Source: Paludisphaera mucosa (GTDB taxonomy: Bacteria; Planctomycetota; Planctomycetia; Isosphaerales; Isosphaeraceae). Taken from it: 64,000 nucleotides of DNA. Positions 8,878-17,575 of this stretch are shown piece after piece. Position numbers and translations under genes: made by a program. The notes under the pieces are model-generated. The model saw nothing but the letters and a program-made list of their open reading frames with translations, searched no databases and was not told the origin of the DNA. Every line of letters begins with the position of its first letter. Within the stretch, counting starts at the first letter, position 1. The stretch is from positions 2,160,808 to 2,224,807 of the forward strand of contig NZ_JARRAG010000001.1 in NCBI RefSeq assembly GCF_029589435.1. Direction: 5' to 3'.

Positions 8878-9831
8878 ATGACCTTCCAGTTCGCCGTACT
8901 GGGCAGCGGCTCGAAGGGCAACTCCGCGTTGTTCCGGCAGCAAGGCGCGGGCCTCTTGATCGACGCCGGCCTCGGCGTCCGGCTGCTGGCCGAGCGGCTG
9001 GCGAGCGTCGGCTCGGACTGGTCGCACCTGTCGGCCGTCGTGCTGACCCATACCCACGGCGATCACGTCGACACCGGGGTCTTCCGGGGCATGGCGCGAC
9101 GCGGGATCCCGCTCTACTGCCACGAAGGCCACCACCAGAACCTCGATCGCGACGAGGGCTTCAAGGCCCTCGACCGGCTGGGCCTGGTCCGCTGCTACGA
9201 CGACCGGCCGTTCATGGCCCCGAGCGGGTTCCGGGTCGAGCCCGTGACCGCCTGGCACGACGGCGGGCCGACGTTCGGCTTCCGCCTCGAGGCCGGCGCG
9301 GGCCGCAAGCGGCGCGGGGTCGCGGTGGGCTACCTGACCGACACCGGGACCTGGTGCGACGCCACGGCCGACGCCCTCGTCGACGTCGACGTCCTGGGCG
9401 TGGAGTTCAACCACGACGTGATGATGCAGAGGACGTCGGGGCGGCACCCGGCCCTGATCGCGCGGAACCTCGGGGATCGCGGCCACCTCTCCAACCGCCA
9501 GGCGGCCGACCTGGTCTCCTCGATCCTCGCCCGCTCGCGGCGCGACCGGGTGAGCCACCTGGTCCTGCTGCACCTGAGCGACCAGTGCAACCGGCCGGAG
9601 ATCGCCCTCCGCGAGGCCGGCGAGGCGGTCCGCGAGAGCGGCCGGCAGGTCCTGATCCACGCGGCCCGGCAGGCCCCCGCGCACCCCGACCTGAGCTTCG
9701 GCCCGACGCGTTCGGCGGCCTACTGGAAGCCCCACGGGGCCGCGTCGAGGACCGCCCGGCCCAGCTCGGCCCGGCGGCGGCCGTCGGACGCCTGCGGGTT
9801 CCTGCCCGGCTTGAACCTGGAGAGTTCGTGA
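8878..9831 (+). CDS. MBL-fold metallo-hydrolase (YycJ/WalJ-like)
   Basis: A 317-residue metallo-beta-lactamase-fold protein. It begins FQFAVLGSGSKGNSALF, as in the YycJ/WalJ group, and carries the metal motif HTHGDH (58-63). Later ligands include GYLTDTG, EFNHD and GHLSN. The group is usually described as a probable exonuclease or nucleic-acid hydrolase linked to DNA metabolism, but the substrate here is inferred only. The start ATG 8878 has GAGGTGG upstream. The C-terminal 30 or so residues are a low-complexity basic tail. It is divergent from the Gp37-like gene and 30 bases upstream of the LpxH-like gene. Confidence 0.87.
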   Translation: MTFQFAVLGSGSKGNSALFRQQGAGLLIDAGLGVRLLAERLASVGSDWSHLSAVVLTHTHGDHVDTGVFRGMARRGIPLYCHEGHHQNLDRDEGFKALDRLGLVRCYDDRPFMAPSGFRVEPVTAWHDGGPTFGFRLEAGAGRKRRGVAVGYLTDTGTWCDATADALVDVDVLGVEFNHDVMMQRTSGRHPALIARNLGDRGHLSNRQAADLVSSILARSRRDRVSHLVLLHLSDQCNRPEIALREAGEAVRESGRQVLIHAARQAPAHPDLSFGPTRSAAYWKPHGAASRTARPSSARRRPSDACGFLPGLNLESS

Positions 9832-9861
9832 CCGTCGGCGACCGACGGCCGGAGAGGGTCC

Positions 9862-10626
9862 GTGAGCGACTACTTCCTGAGTGACGTCCACCTTCGCGAA
9901 GACCGCCCCGAGCGCGGCCGTCGCCTCGTCCAGTTCGTGGAACGGCTCGCCCCCGGCGACCGGCTCCTGATCGCCGGCGACCTCTGCGACTTCTGGATGG
10001 GGTCCCGCGGCACGCCCGAAGACCTGGCGAAAGACGAGACGCTGCGGGCGTTGATCGCCTTTCGCGAGGCCGGCGGCTCATTGACGATCCTCCCCGGCAA
10101 CCACGACCTCTGGCTCGTACCGTTCTACGAGCGAACCCTGGGCGCGACGATCCTGTCCGAGCCGGCCCTGGTGGAAAGTCATGGGCTGCGGCTCCACATC
10201 GTGCACGGCCACCTGCTGGGGGCGCGGCGGAAGTGGAAGGCCGCCATGGAATCGCGGGAATTCTTCCGGAGCTTCGGGGCGCTCCCCCACACGGCCGCTC
10301 GCGCGCTCGACGTCGTCCTCGAGGCCAAGAACCGGCGCGGTCTGGCGGCGGACGAGCAGCGCCACCTGGCGGTCTTCCGCGAGTACGCCGACCACCTGCA
10401 AGACGGCGCCGACATCGTCGTCTTCGGCCACGTCCACCGGGCCGTCGACCTGCCGGGTCGGCCTCGCCTGGTCGTCCTCGGAGGCTGGCAGAATCGCGTC
10501 AGCTATCTCGAGATCGACGCCGCCGGCGCGAGTTTCCACATCGAGGGCGGCTCGCCCGAGGACGGCCTCGCGTCGCCCTTCCCAGTCCCGCCGAACCGCA
10601 ACGATCCGAGCCACGCATCCTCATGA
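9862..10626 (+). CDS. lpxH: LpxH-like metallophosphoesterase (UDP-2,3-diacylglucosamine diphosphatase family)
   Basis: A 254-residue calcineurin-like phosphoesterase with SDVHL (6-10), AGDLCDFWMG, PGNHD, VHGH and FGHVHR in the order and spacing of LpxH. LpxH removes UMP from UDP-2,3-diacylglucosamine in lipid A synthesis, and planctomycetes do carry lipid A genes. LpxH-like paralogues of other function exist, so the assignment is probable rather than certain. The start is GTG 9862. The stop overlaps the next ATG as ATGA at 10623-10626, so the PHP gene is probably translationally coupled. Confidence 0.75.
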   Translation: MSDYFLSDVHLREDRPERGRRLVQFVERLAPGDRLLIAGDLCDFWMGSRGTPEDLAKDETLRALIAFREAGGSLTILPGNHDLWLVPFYERTLGATILSEPALVESHGLRLHIVHGHLLGARRKWKAAMESREFFRSFGALPHTAARALDVVLEAKNRRGLAADEQRHLAVFREYADHLQDGADIVVFGHVHRAVDLPGRPRLVVLGGWQNRVSYLEIDAAGASFHIEGGSPEDGLASPFPVPPNRNDPSHASS

Positions 10627-11255
10627 AATTCGATCATCATCTGCATACGTCCCGCCACTCGCCCGACAGCGTCATGGATCCGTGGAAGATGCTCGACCAG
10701 GCCCGGAAGATCGGCCTCGACGGCGTCGTGATCACCGAGCACGACCACCAGTGGGAGGCCGACGAGCTGGCCGAGCTGAATCGCGCCGGAAAGGGGCTGA
10801 AGGTCTTCTCGGGCGTCGAGGTCTCGGCGCGCGAGGGCCACTTCCTCGTCTACGGGCTGCCGGACCTGGACGAGGTCGGGCCGGGGATCGGCGTGGGCGA
10901 GCTGCTCAAGGTCGTCGACCGCCTCGGGGCCGCCATCGTGGCCGCGCACCCGTTCCGCTGGCTCCAGCCGTTCGACGAGATCGTCGCCCGCCACGGCGCG
11001 GCCTTCCACGGCGTCGAATACGTCAGCAACAACGTCACCGCCGAGACCCGCGCGCAGGCCGATACGCTCCTGGCGAAGTCGCCCATGGCCCGCACGGGAT
11101 CCAGCGACGCCCACGACGTCGACACCCTCGGCTGCTACTACAGCGAGTTCGACGGCCCTATCGAGTCGATGGCCGACTTCGTCGCGGCCCTCCGCCGAGG
11201 CGCCGTCAGCCCCCGCCATCGCGTCGGGGCGCGGCTGACTTCGGGGCCGGTCTGA
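10623..11255 (+). CDS. PHP-domain metal-dependent phosphoesterase
   Basis: A 210-residue PHP protein. The metal ligands are DHHLHTS (4-10), ITEHDH, GVEVSA, AAHPFRW and GSSDAHD. PHP domains hydrolyse phosphoesters (histidinol phosphate, nucleotides, oligonucleotides), and this short stand-alone form is usually annotated as a PHP-domain protein or a predicted 5'-3' exonuclease-like protein. It overlaps lpxH by 4 bases and runs 50 bases into the convergent end of the rhomboid gene. Confidence 0.85.
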   Translation: MKFDHHLHTSRHSPDSVMDPWKMLDQARKIGLDGVVITEHDHQWEADELAELNRAGKGLKVFSGVEVSAREGHFLVYGLPDLDEVGPGIGVGELLKVVDRLGAAIVAAHPFRWLQPFDEIVARHGAAFHGVEYVSNNVTAETRAQADTLLAKSPMARTGSSDAHDVDTLGCYYSEFDGPIESMADFVAALRRGAVSPRHRVGARLTSGPV

Positions 11256-12369
11256 CGGGCGGCGTCGCGGCGGGCCGGGTCCCGGCGGCCGACGCATCCA
11301 TCTGGCGACGCCCCGCCCAGTACGCCTTCAGGCGCGCGTCGGCGGCGTCGTGCAGCGGCTTCCGGACGGCCTCCAGGTCGCGGCGGAAGGCCTCGAGCTC
11401 GGCCGCCGTCGGCTTGCGACGGGCGAACTCGTTCGCCAAGGGGAGCATGCGACGATAGGCCGCCCGGGTCGGCTCGCGGTCGAGCAGCGCGACCTGCGAC
11501 CGCAGCAGCGTGGCCAGCCCGCGCGAATCGCCCCCCTGATAGGCCCATTGCCGGACCGCCAGGATCACGCGGTAGGCGGTGAAGTGGGCGTCGAGTTCCT
11601 GCCGAAGCGCCGTCATCGCGCGGGCGCCCCGCTCGTTCCGGTCCGAGCGGGCCTGGGCGAGCCCCCCCGCCACCAGGATCAGGGACCAAGCCACGCCCGC
11701 GCCCCAGACCCAGTGGCTGTACTGGTCGGCGCGCAGGCGGCGATGCGCCAGCCCGATCGGCAGGCCCACGAGCGCGCCGCCGGCGTGGCCCCAGTTGTCG
11801 ATGTAGCGAGGGAAGGCCAGCCCGAGCGCCCCGGTGATCGCCAGGGCCTTGAGCATCTGCCAGGTCAGCTCGCGGTCGCGCGACGACCGCGACGCCCATC
11901 CGGCCGCCGCGCAAAGGCCGATCAGCCCCATGATGACCACCGAGCCGCCGCCCGAGTGGATCAGCGGGTTGGAGCCGATCGCGCGCCTCGCCAGGGTCGA
12001 CAGCAGGTTGCCGAAGACGCCCGTGGTCCCGTAGATCGCGACCAGCGTCCACGATCCGTACCACGATTCCAGCAGGGCCCCCAGCAGGTAGAACGCGAAC
12101 AGGTTCATCCCGATGTGGATCGCGCTGTAATGCACGAAGTTGCACGTGATCAGCCGCCAGTACTCGCCGTTCGCCAGGTCCGCGATGGTCAAATCGCCGA
12201 AGCGGCGGCCGTCGCCCATGCCCGTCAGCAGCAGGCGGCCCCAGGTCGGCGCCGGGACGTCGCGGAGATGGACGGCGACCATCGCGACGAAGACGACGAC
12301 CCAGCTCAAACTGAAGAGGACCGTGGCGGGATACTCGCGGACTTCGCGGGCGAGGAGGCGGAGATTCAT
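11206..12369 (-). CDS. Rhomboid-family intramembrane serine protease
   Basis: A 387-residue protein with a six-helix rhomboid core. Active-site elements are His85 and Asn89 in IHIGMN, Ser143 in a GGGSVVIMGL segment, and His195 in NWGHAGG. The usual GxSG reads G-G-S-V here, so Ser is kept but the glycine after it is replaced. After the core a long cytosolic tail of about 170 residues, Arg- and Ala-rich, has no family I recognise. The start ATG overlaps the DUF1802 stop as ATGA. It is the last gene of the glc-gpsA operon and converges with the PHP gene with a 50-base overlap. Confidence 0.87.
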   Translation of the reverse strand: MNLRLLAREVREYPATVLFSLSWVVVFVAMVAVHLRDVPAPTWGRLLLTGMGDGRRFGDLTIADLANGEYWRLITCNFVHYSAIHIGMNLFAFYLLGALLESWYGSWTLVAIYGTTGVFGNLLSTLARRAIGSNPLIHSGGGSVVIMGLIGLCAAAGWASRSSRDRELTWQMLKALAITGALGLAFPRYIDNWGHAGGALVGLPIGLAHRRLRADQYSHWVWGAGVAWSLILVAGGLAQARSDRNERGARAMTALRQELDAHFTAYRVILAVRQWAYQGGDSRGLATLLRSQVALLDREPTRAAYRRMLPLANEFARRKPTAAELEAFRRDLEAVRKPLHDAADARLKAYWAGRRQMDASAAGTRPAATPPVRPAPKSAAPRRDGGG

Positions 12370-12956
12370 GCGGGCCGCCCGCCCGTCTCGTTCGAGCCGA
12401 TCGCCGCGAGCAGCCGGCCCCGCCTGTCGAGCCAGGCGGCGTCGTCGAGGGCCGGCGCGAGTCCGCTCGTCGCGAGCGGCGGGTCGAGCCAGACCCACGT
12501 CTTGCAGCCGAGCTGCTCGGGCGTCGCGGTCAGCTCCGTCGCCTGGCTCCGGGTCCACACGCGAACTCCCAGGGCCCAGAGCCCGGGGCGACGATAATGG
12601 AACCGCTTGAGGACCGTTTCGGGCGTCCAGACGTGGAACGTCTCCAGCGCGTCGAGGGCGTCCTCGCGTTCGAGGTGATGGATCGAATCGACGACCGCCA
12701 GGGAGCGGATCGGTACGATCAGGGGGTCGGTCGGTCCGGGGGTCGAGGCCGAGGGTTCGTCGCGGAGTCCCTGCTGCGCCTCGTGCAGGCGGGTCGGATA
12801 GAGCCAGAAGGCGCGATGTTCGGGCGTGAAGACGCCGCCGTCCTCGGCGATCCCGCCTTTGCGGAGGATGAGCGTCTGCCGCCCCGAGGCCAGGGCCTCG
12901 CAGACCCCGCTCCATTCCTTGAAGCCGACGTCGCAATCGGTCGGGAGTTCGCTCAT
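12366..12956 (-). CDS. DUF1802 family protein
   Basis: A 196-residue soluble protein matching DUF1802: FKEWSGVCEAL near the N-terminus, LRKGGIAE, the FWLYPTRLHEAQ segment, and a final RYRRPGLWAL-type region (here HYRRPGLWALGVRV). The function is unknown; the family has a possible nucleic-acid-related fold, but nothing here proves that. It is locked between gpsA and the rhomboid gene by ATGA overlaps at both ends (12953-12956 and 12366-12369), so all three are very likely translated from one mRNA. Confidence 0.8.
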   Translation of the reverse strand: MSELPTDCDVGFKEWSGVCEALASGRQTLILRKGGIAEDGGVFTPEHRAFWLYPTRLHEAQQGLRDEPSASTPGPTDPLIVPIRSLAVVDSIHHLEREDALDALETFHVWTPETVLKRFHYRRPGLWALGVRVWTRSQATELTATPEQLGCKTWVWLDPPLATSGLAPALDDAAWLDRRGRLLAAIGSNETGGRPA

Positions 12957-13951
12957 AGCTCCGACTCGTCCTTCGGCGTCCGCGTCATCAGGTCGACGAC
13001 CGCCGCACGCGGCGACTTGCCCTCGAAGAGGACCTGGTGAAGCTCGTGGGTGATCGGCATGTCGACGCCCATCCGCCCGGCGAGCGCGTGGACGCTGCGG
13101 ATCGTCGGCACGCCTTCGGAGACGTTCGCCATCTCGGCGAGGATCGTCGGCAGGCTTTCGCCGCGGCCGATGCGCAGGCCGACCTCGCGGTTGCGGCCGA
13201 ACGGGCTGTAGCAGGTGGTGACGACGTCGCCGACCCCGGCCAGCCCGTAAAACGTCTCGACCCGGCCGCCGAGCGCGACGCCCATGCGGGCGATCTCGAC
13301 GAGCCCCCGAGTGAGCAGCGCGGCCTTGGCGTTGTCGCCGACCTCCAGTCCGTCGCAGACGCCCGCGGCGATCCCCAGGATGTTCTTCAGCGCCCCCGCG
13401 ACCTCCACGCCGATCGCGTCGGCGTTGCGGTAGATCCGAAACGTCTTGTGGCTGAACGCGGCCTGCACGGCCTCGCAGAGCGGCTGCGACGAGCCGGCCA
13501 CGACCAGCGAGGCGGGCAGCCCTCGCGCCAGCTCCTCGGCATGGCTGGGGCCGGTCAGGACGGCCGTCTCGCGGGGGCCGAGCGTCTCGACGATGATCCG
13601 CGACGGCCGGGCGAACGTGCCGAACTCGATCCCCTTCACCACGCTGAGCGCGGGGACGCCGGGCGGGACCACGGCCGCCAGCGCGGACAGGCCGTCCCGC
13701 AGGTACGAGGTCGGGATCGACGCCAGGATCAGCTCGGCGTCGCGGAGCGCCTCCGCGGCGTCGCCGGTGATCGCGATGTCGTCCGGGATGCGGACCTCGG
13801 GCAGGTGGCGCGCGTTGCACCGGGAATCGGCCATGGCCCGCGCGCGGTCGGGCTCGCGGACCCAGAGGCGGACGTCGGACGCCGATCGGGCGAACACCAT
13901 CGCCATCGCCGTCCCCATCCCGCCGCCGCCCAGCACGGCCACTCGGTTCAT
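12953..13951 (-). CDS. gpsA: Glycerol-3-phosphate dehydrogenase [NAD(P)+]
   Basis: A 332-residue enzyme that makes sn-glycerol-3-phosphate from DHAP for phospholipid synthesis. The Rossmann motif GGGGMGTAMA lies near the N-terminus. The catalytic Lys is in VVKGIE, with GPSHAEE, the GALKNILGIAAG segment containing the second active-site Lys, and NAKAALLTRGL. It is complete in length. It starts 1 base after the glcF stop, so the glycolate oxidase subunits and gpsA form one transcript. Confidence 0.95.
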   Translation of the reverse strand: MNRVAVLGGGGMGTAMAMVFARSASDVRLWVREPDRARAMADSRCNARHLPEVRIPDDIAITGDAAEALRDAELILASIPTSYLRDGLSALAAVVPPGVPALSVVKGIEFGTFARPSRIIVETLGPRETAVLTGPSHAEELARGLPASLVVAGSSQPLCEAVQAAFSHKTFRIYRNADAIGVEVAGALKNILGIAAGVCDGLEVGDNAKAALLTRGLVEIARMGVALGGRVETFYGLAGVGDVVTTCYSPFGRNREVGLRIGRGESLPTILAEMANVSEGVPTIRSVHALAGRMGVDMPITHELHQVLFEGKSPRAAVVDLMTRTPKDESEL

Positions 13952-13952
13952 C

Positions 13953-15308
13953 TCAGGCGTCCCCCCGGTAGGCCCGGTCCAGCAGGTCGACCGGGTGGAC
14001 GACCTCGATCGCCGCGCCCCGCTCGCGGATCTGCCGCGCGATCTGCAGGGTGCAGCCGATGTTGCCGCTGGCGACCACCGTGGCGCCGGTGGCCTCGATG
14101 TTGGCCAGCTTGCGGCGGCCCAGGCGATGGGACATCTCGGGCTCGGTCAGGTTGTAGGTCCCGGCCGCGCCGCAGCACAGCTCGCTTTCGGCGAGCGGGA
14201 CCAGCTCCAGGCCGGGGATCATCGCCAAAAGCTGCCGCGGCTGGTTGCGGATCTGCTGGGCGTGGCAGAGGTGGCAGGCGTCGTGGTACGTCGCCTTGAC
14301 CGCCACCGGGTGCGTCGGCGGCACCGGCCCGAGGGCCATGAGGAACTCGGATACGTCCTTGACCTTGGCCACGAACTTCGACGCGCGCTCGTGCTCTTCG
14401 GGGGGCAGGATGTGCTCGTAACCCTTGAACATCGCCCCGCATCCGGCCGCGTTGATGACGACGGCGTCGAGGTCGTCGACGTCGAAGGCCTCCATGTTTC
14501 GCCGCGCCAGCTCGAGCGCGGGGGCCTCGGCGCCCGAGTGGTAGTGGATCGCGCCGCAGCAGGCCTGGCCGCGGGGGACGACGACCTCGCAGCCGTTCTG
14601 CTGGAGCACCCGGGCCGTCGCGCCCGTCGTCTGCGGGGTCATGACGTCGGTCACGCAGCCCAGGAAGAGTCCCACGCGGGCCCGCTTGGGGCCGATCGCC
14701 GGCAAGACCTCGGGCAGCCGCGAGGGGGGCTGCAGCGTGGGGACCATCGCCTCCATGTTCCGCAGCGTCGGCGGCAGCAGCCGCAGGACGCCGATGCGCT
14801 CGATCAGCCGCATCAGCCCCAGCTTCTGGAGCAGCCGCACCGGCAGCAGCGCGGCGCGGACGCGGGTGGCGTAGGGAAAAAGGTGGTGGAGGATGACCTT
14901 CTGCAGCAGGCTCAACCCCGCGCCGGCGGGGGCGTCGTCGAGCATGGCGATCTTGAAGGGCTCGATCAGCTTGCCGTACTGGACGCCCGAGGGACAGGCG
15001 GTCTCGCAGGCCCGGCAGTCCAGGCAGAGGTCCAGGTGGCGGCGGACGTCGGGGCCCATCGCGAGCCGGCCGTCGGTGACCGAGCGCATCAGGTAGATCC
15101 GCCCGCGCGGGCCGTCGTTCTCGTCTCCCGTCTCGACGTAGGTGGGGCAGCTCGCCGTGCAAAGGCCGCAGTGGATGCACTGCTGGAAGAGCGGGTAGTC
15201 GATCCGCTCGGCCAGCCAGGCCAGGTCGACGCCCGGGTTCGCGACGACCGCCGGCGCGGGCGGGGCCGTGGGATGCGCATCGGCCTTCTCGATCGTCTGC
15301 ATGTTCAT
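13953..15308 (-). CDS. glcF: Glycolate oxidase iron-sulfur subunit
   Basis: A 451-residue subunit with two ferredoxin-like cluster motifs, CIHCGLCTASCP and CLDCRACETACP, followed by two CCG domains (ACCGAIHYHSG and ELCCGAAGTYNL). In the GlcDEF complex it passes electrons from glycolate oxidised by the flavin subunits toward the quinone pool. It starts 7 bases after the glcE stop and ends 1 base before gpsA. The PRGRIYLMRS sequence after the first cluster is typical of GlcF. Confidence 0.94.
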   Translation of the reverse strand: MNMQTIEKADAHPTAPPAPAVVANPGVDLAWLAERIDYPLFQQCIHCGLCTASCPTYVETGDENDGPRGRIYLMRSVTDGRLAMGPDVRRHLDLCLDCRACETACPSGVQYGKLIEPFKIAMLDDAPAGAGLSLLQKVILHHLFPYATRVRAALLPVRLLQKLGLMRLIERIGVLRLLPPTLRNMEAMVPTLQPPSRLPEVLPAIGPKRARVGLFLGCVTDVMTPQTTGATARVLQQNGCEVVVPRGQACCGAIHYHSGAEAPALELARRNMEAFDVDDLDAVVINAAGCGAMFKGYEHILPPEEHERASKFVAKVKDVSEFLMALGPVPPTHPVAVKATYHDACHLCHAQQIRNQPRQLLAMIPGLELVPLAESELCCGAAGTYNLTEPEMSHRLGRRKLANIEATGATVVASGNIGCTLQIARQIRERGAAIEVVHPVDLLDRAYRGDA

Positions 15309-15314
15309 ATCAGA

Positions 15315-16586
15315 TCAAGCCTCGCCCACGAAACGGCCGGGATTCATCAGGCCCGGGGGGTCGAGCGCGCGCTTGACCGCGCGGCCGAGCGCCCAGCTTC
15401 CTCGGGGTTCGCCCCAGACGCGGATGCGGCCCTTCCACGCCGCCGGGCAGCGGGAGACGATCAGGTCGCCGCCGTCGCGGAGCGCCTCGGCGCGACGGGC
15501 GGAAACGGCCTCCGCGGCCTCGCCCTCCGTCCACGCCCCGAGCCCCTGCATCCTTACCACCCCGTTGCCCGCATGCGCCTGCAAGGCCCAGCGATCGGCG
15601 GGCATGCCGGCGAGGAACGCCGCGACCCTCGACGGCCGCAGGCTCGCCGTGCACGCCAACGGGCCGGGCGCTGCGACCTGGAACGCGGTGAGCGAGGCCC
15701 AGATCGGCCGGGTCGCCTCGTCGCGAAGGACGTCGAACTCGGAGGCGACTTCGCGGCGGAACTGATCGACCTGCCAGGCGACGGACTTCTCGTCGTCCTC
15801 GATCCCGACGACGAGGGTCCAGGAACGGCCGTCGAGCCCGGCGGGCTCGCCGACGATCGCCGCGGCCGACGGGTTCAGGAATTCGATCGCGACCGGCCGC
15901 ACCGCCGAGGCGTGGAACGCGGCGAGCCAGGCGTCGAGCTGTTCGGGTCGGTCCGCCCGCAGCCAGATCAGGGCCGACGCCCCCGGCAGCGGCCGGACCT
16001 TGAGCGTCGCCTGGGTGATGACGCCGAGCGTCCCCAGCGAGCCGGTCAGCAGCTTGGGGAAGTCGTAGCCGGCGACGTTCTTGACGACCCGCCCGCCTCC
16101 CTTGACCTCGACGCCGTTCGACGTGACGAACGACACCCCGATGATCGAGTCGCGGGGCCGTCCCAGGCCGTAGCGGCGGGGGCCGCAGACGCCCGTAGCG
16201 AGCGCCCCGCCCAGCGTCGCGCGGTCGCCGCCGGGGACGTCGAACAGGAGCCGCTGCTGCTTCTCGGCCAGCACGCCCTGCAGGGCCGCGACGGTCATCC
16301 CCGCCTGGACGGTGATCGTCATGTCGGCGTGAGGGTAGTCGACGACCTGGTCGAGCCCCGAGACGTCGACCGCCGCCCCGGGGCGTGCGGGCGTCCCGCC
16401 GTAATCGAGGGCCGACCGGCCCCCCTGCGGGTACACGGCGCCTCCCGAGGCGGCCTCGGAGCGGACGGCCTCGCACAATTCGTCGACCGTGGCGGGGCGG
16501 TGGACGGCCGTCGCGCAACGGCCGTCGCCGAGGGGGCCGGACCCGGGCGACTCGGGCCAGCCGGCGGCCTGGGCTTCGCGATTCAC
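15315..16586 (-). CDS. glcE: Glycolate oxidase FAD-binding subunit GlcE
   Basis: A 423-residue FAD-linked oxidase subunit. The PCMH-type FAD-binding motifs are present: VYPQGGRSALDYGG, a GGALATGVCGPRRYGLG region and a GRVVKNVAGYDFPKL motif characteristic of GlcE. The start is GTG 16586, which overlaps the upstream gene's stop as GTGA (16583-16586). GlcE works with GlcD and GlcF in oxidising glycolate to glyoxylate; glycolate could come from phosphoglycolate. Confidence 0.92.
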   Translation of the reverse strand: MNREAQAAGWPESPGSGPLGDGRCATAVHRPATVDELCEAVRSEAASGGAVYPQGGRSALDYGGTPARPGAAVDVSGLDQVVDYPHADMTITVQAGMTVAALQGVLAEKQQRLLFDVPGGDRATLGGALATGVCGPRRYGLGRPRDSIIGVSFVTSNGVEVKGGGRVVKNVAGYDFPKLLTGSLGTLGVITQATLKVRPLPGASALIWLRADRPEQLDAWLAAFHASAVRPVAIEFLNPSAAAIVGEPAGLDGRSWTLVVGIEDDEKSVAWQVDQFRREVASEFDVLRDEATRPIWASLTAFQVAAPGPLACTASLRPSRVAAFLAGMPADRWALQAHAGNGVVRMQGLGAWTEGEAAEAVSARRAEALRDGGDLIVSRCPAAWKGRIRVWGEPRGSWALGRAVKRALDPPGLMNPGRFVGEA

Positions 16587-17476
16587 GGGGCGCTCCCGGG
16601 AGAATGGCTCTCTGGGTCGGCGTAGAAGCGGACGTCCTCGCCGGAGAGGATCCGCTCGACCATCTCCTGCACCGATCGGATGGCGGCGACCGTCGGCTCG
16701 TCGAACGCGCCGGGCCAGGCCTCGGTGAGCAAGACCTGGGATTCCAGGGCCAGCCGATGCAGCGCGTATGCCAGCCGGCGTTCGAGGCCCGCGGCCCCGC
16801 GGTTGTCGTCCTCCAGCCTCCGCAGCGCCTCGAGCAGCTCGGCCGCGACCGAGGCGGGGACGGACTCGCCCCGACGCAGCCGAGGCAGGTAACCTTCGGG
16901 ATCGCCCCCCTGGGGGCCGACGTGTTTCCAGACGATGTCCATGGCGCTTCCGTCGGTGGCTTCGGGCGGCGGCTGGGCGGCGAGAGCCGGCTCGGGCCGC
17001 GGTCCCATTTCGAGGCGGATCGTGAGCGGCAGCGCGACCTGGTCGGCGCCGTCCTCGTCTTCGAGGCCGGGGAGGCGCACCAGCGGCACGGTCATCCCCG
17101 TCGTCGACTCCTCCCCCCCGCGGCTTGCGGCGTCGCGAGGATGATGGTGCTGCCATTCGGCGAGGAAGCGGGAATCGTGGGCGATCTCGTCGAGGCCTTT
17201 CATCGGCCCGCGCTCGGATTCGACCCGGGCCACCTTGCGGCGCACGCGCTCGTCCTCGAGCGAGCGCGCCAGGAGCCTCGCGCAGTATTCCTGGATCGTC
17301 GAGACGCCTTCGAGGTCGGCGAGGATCTGCGCCAGGTCGAGGAGGCTGCCCGGGAGGTAGAGGCTGAGCCGCTGGGTCTCGTCTTCGTAGCCCGGCAGCT
17401 TGTGCTCGCCCGAGCGGAAGACGGGGGGCAGCCGCCGCCATCGCGAGAATCGGTTCCTCTCCCCCACGTTCGCCAT
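16583..17476 (-). CDS. Uncharacterised protein between glcD and glcE
   Basis: A 297-residue soluble protein with no family I recognise. The N-terminal third has RLSLYLPGSLLDLAQILA and a helical CARLLARSLEDERVRRKV region that resembles a ribbon-helix-helix or coiled segment. The middle is Pro/Glu-rich. The C-terminal 90 residues form a helical region (AELLEALRRLEDD, RRLAYALHRLALESQVLLTEAW). No signal peptide or membrane segment is seen. It is coupled to glcE by a GTGA overlap, so it probably serves the same complex or regulates it. This is inference from position only. Confidence 0.75.
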   Translation of the reverse strand: MANVGERNRFSRWRRLPPVFRSGEHKLPGYEDETQRLSLYLPGSLLDLAQILADLEGVSTIQEYCARLLARSLEDERVRRKVARVESERGPMKGLDEIAHDSRFLAEWQHHHPRDAASRGGEESTTGMTVPLVRLPGLEDEDGADQVALPLTIRLEMGPRPEPALAAQPPPEATDGSAMDIVWKHVGPQGGDPEGYLPRLRRGESVPASVAAELLEALRRLEDDNRGAAGLERRLAYALHRLALESQVLLTEAWPGAFDEPTVAAIRSVQEMVERILSGEDVRFYADPESHSPGSAP

Positions 17477-17575
17477 GCCTTTCCGGCGTCCAGCCCGAGC
17501 TTGACCGCGACATGGGGACGTCGCCCCGAGCGTCCCATCATACGCCCCGCCGGCGTGCGGGCGGAAGGGCGGGGT

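Noticed and set aside
13446-16625. A 1059-residue open frame on the plus strand across glcF, glcE and gpsA
   Set aside because: It is antisense to well-supported genes and its residues are Arg/Ala/Gly/His-rich with no family features, the usual mirror frame of high-GC codon bias.
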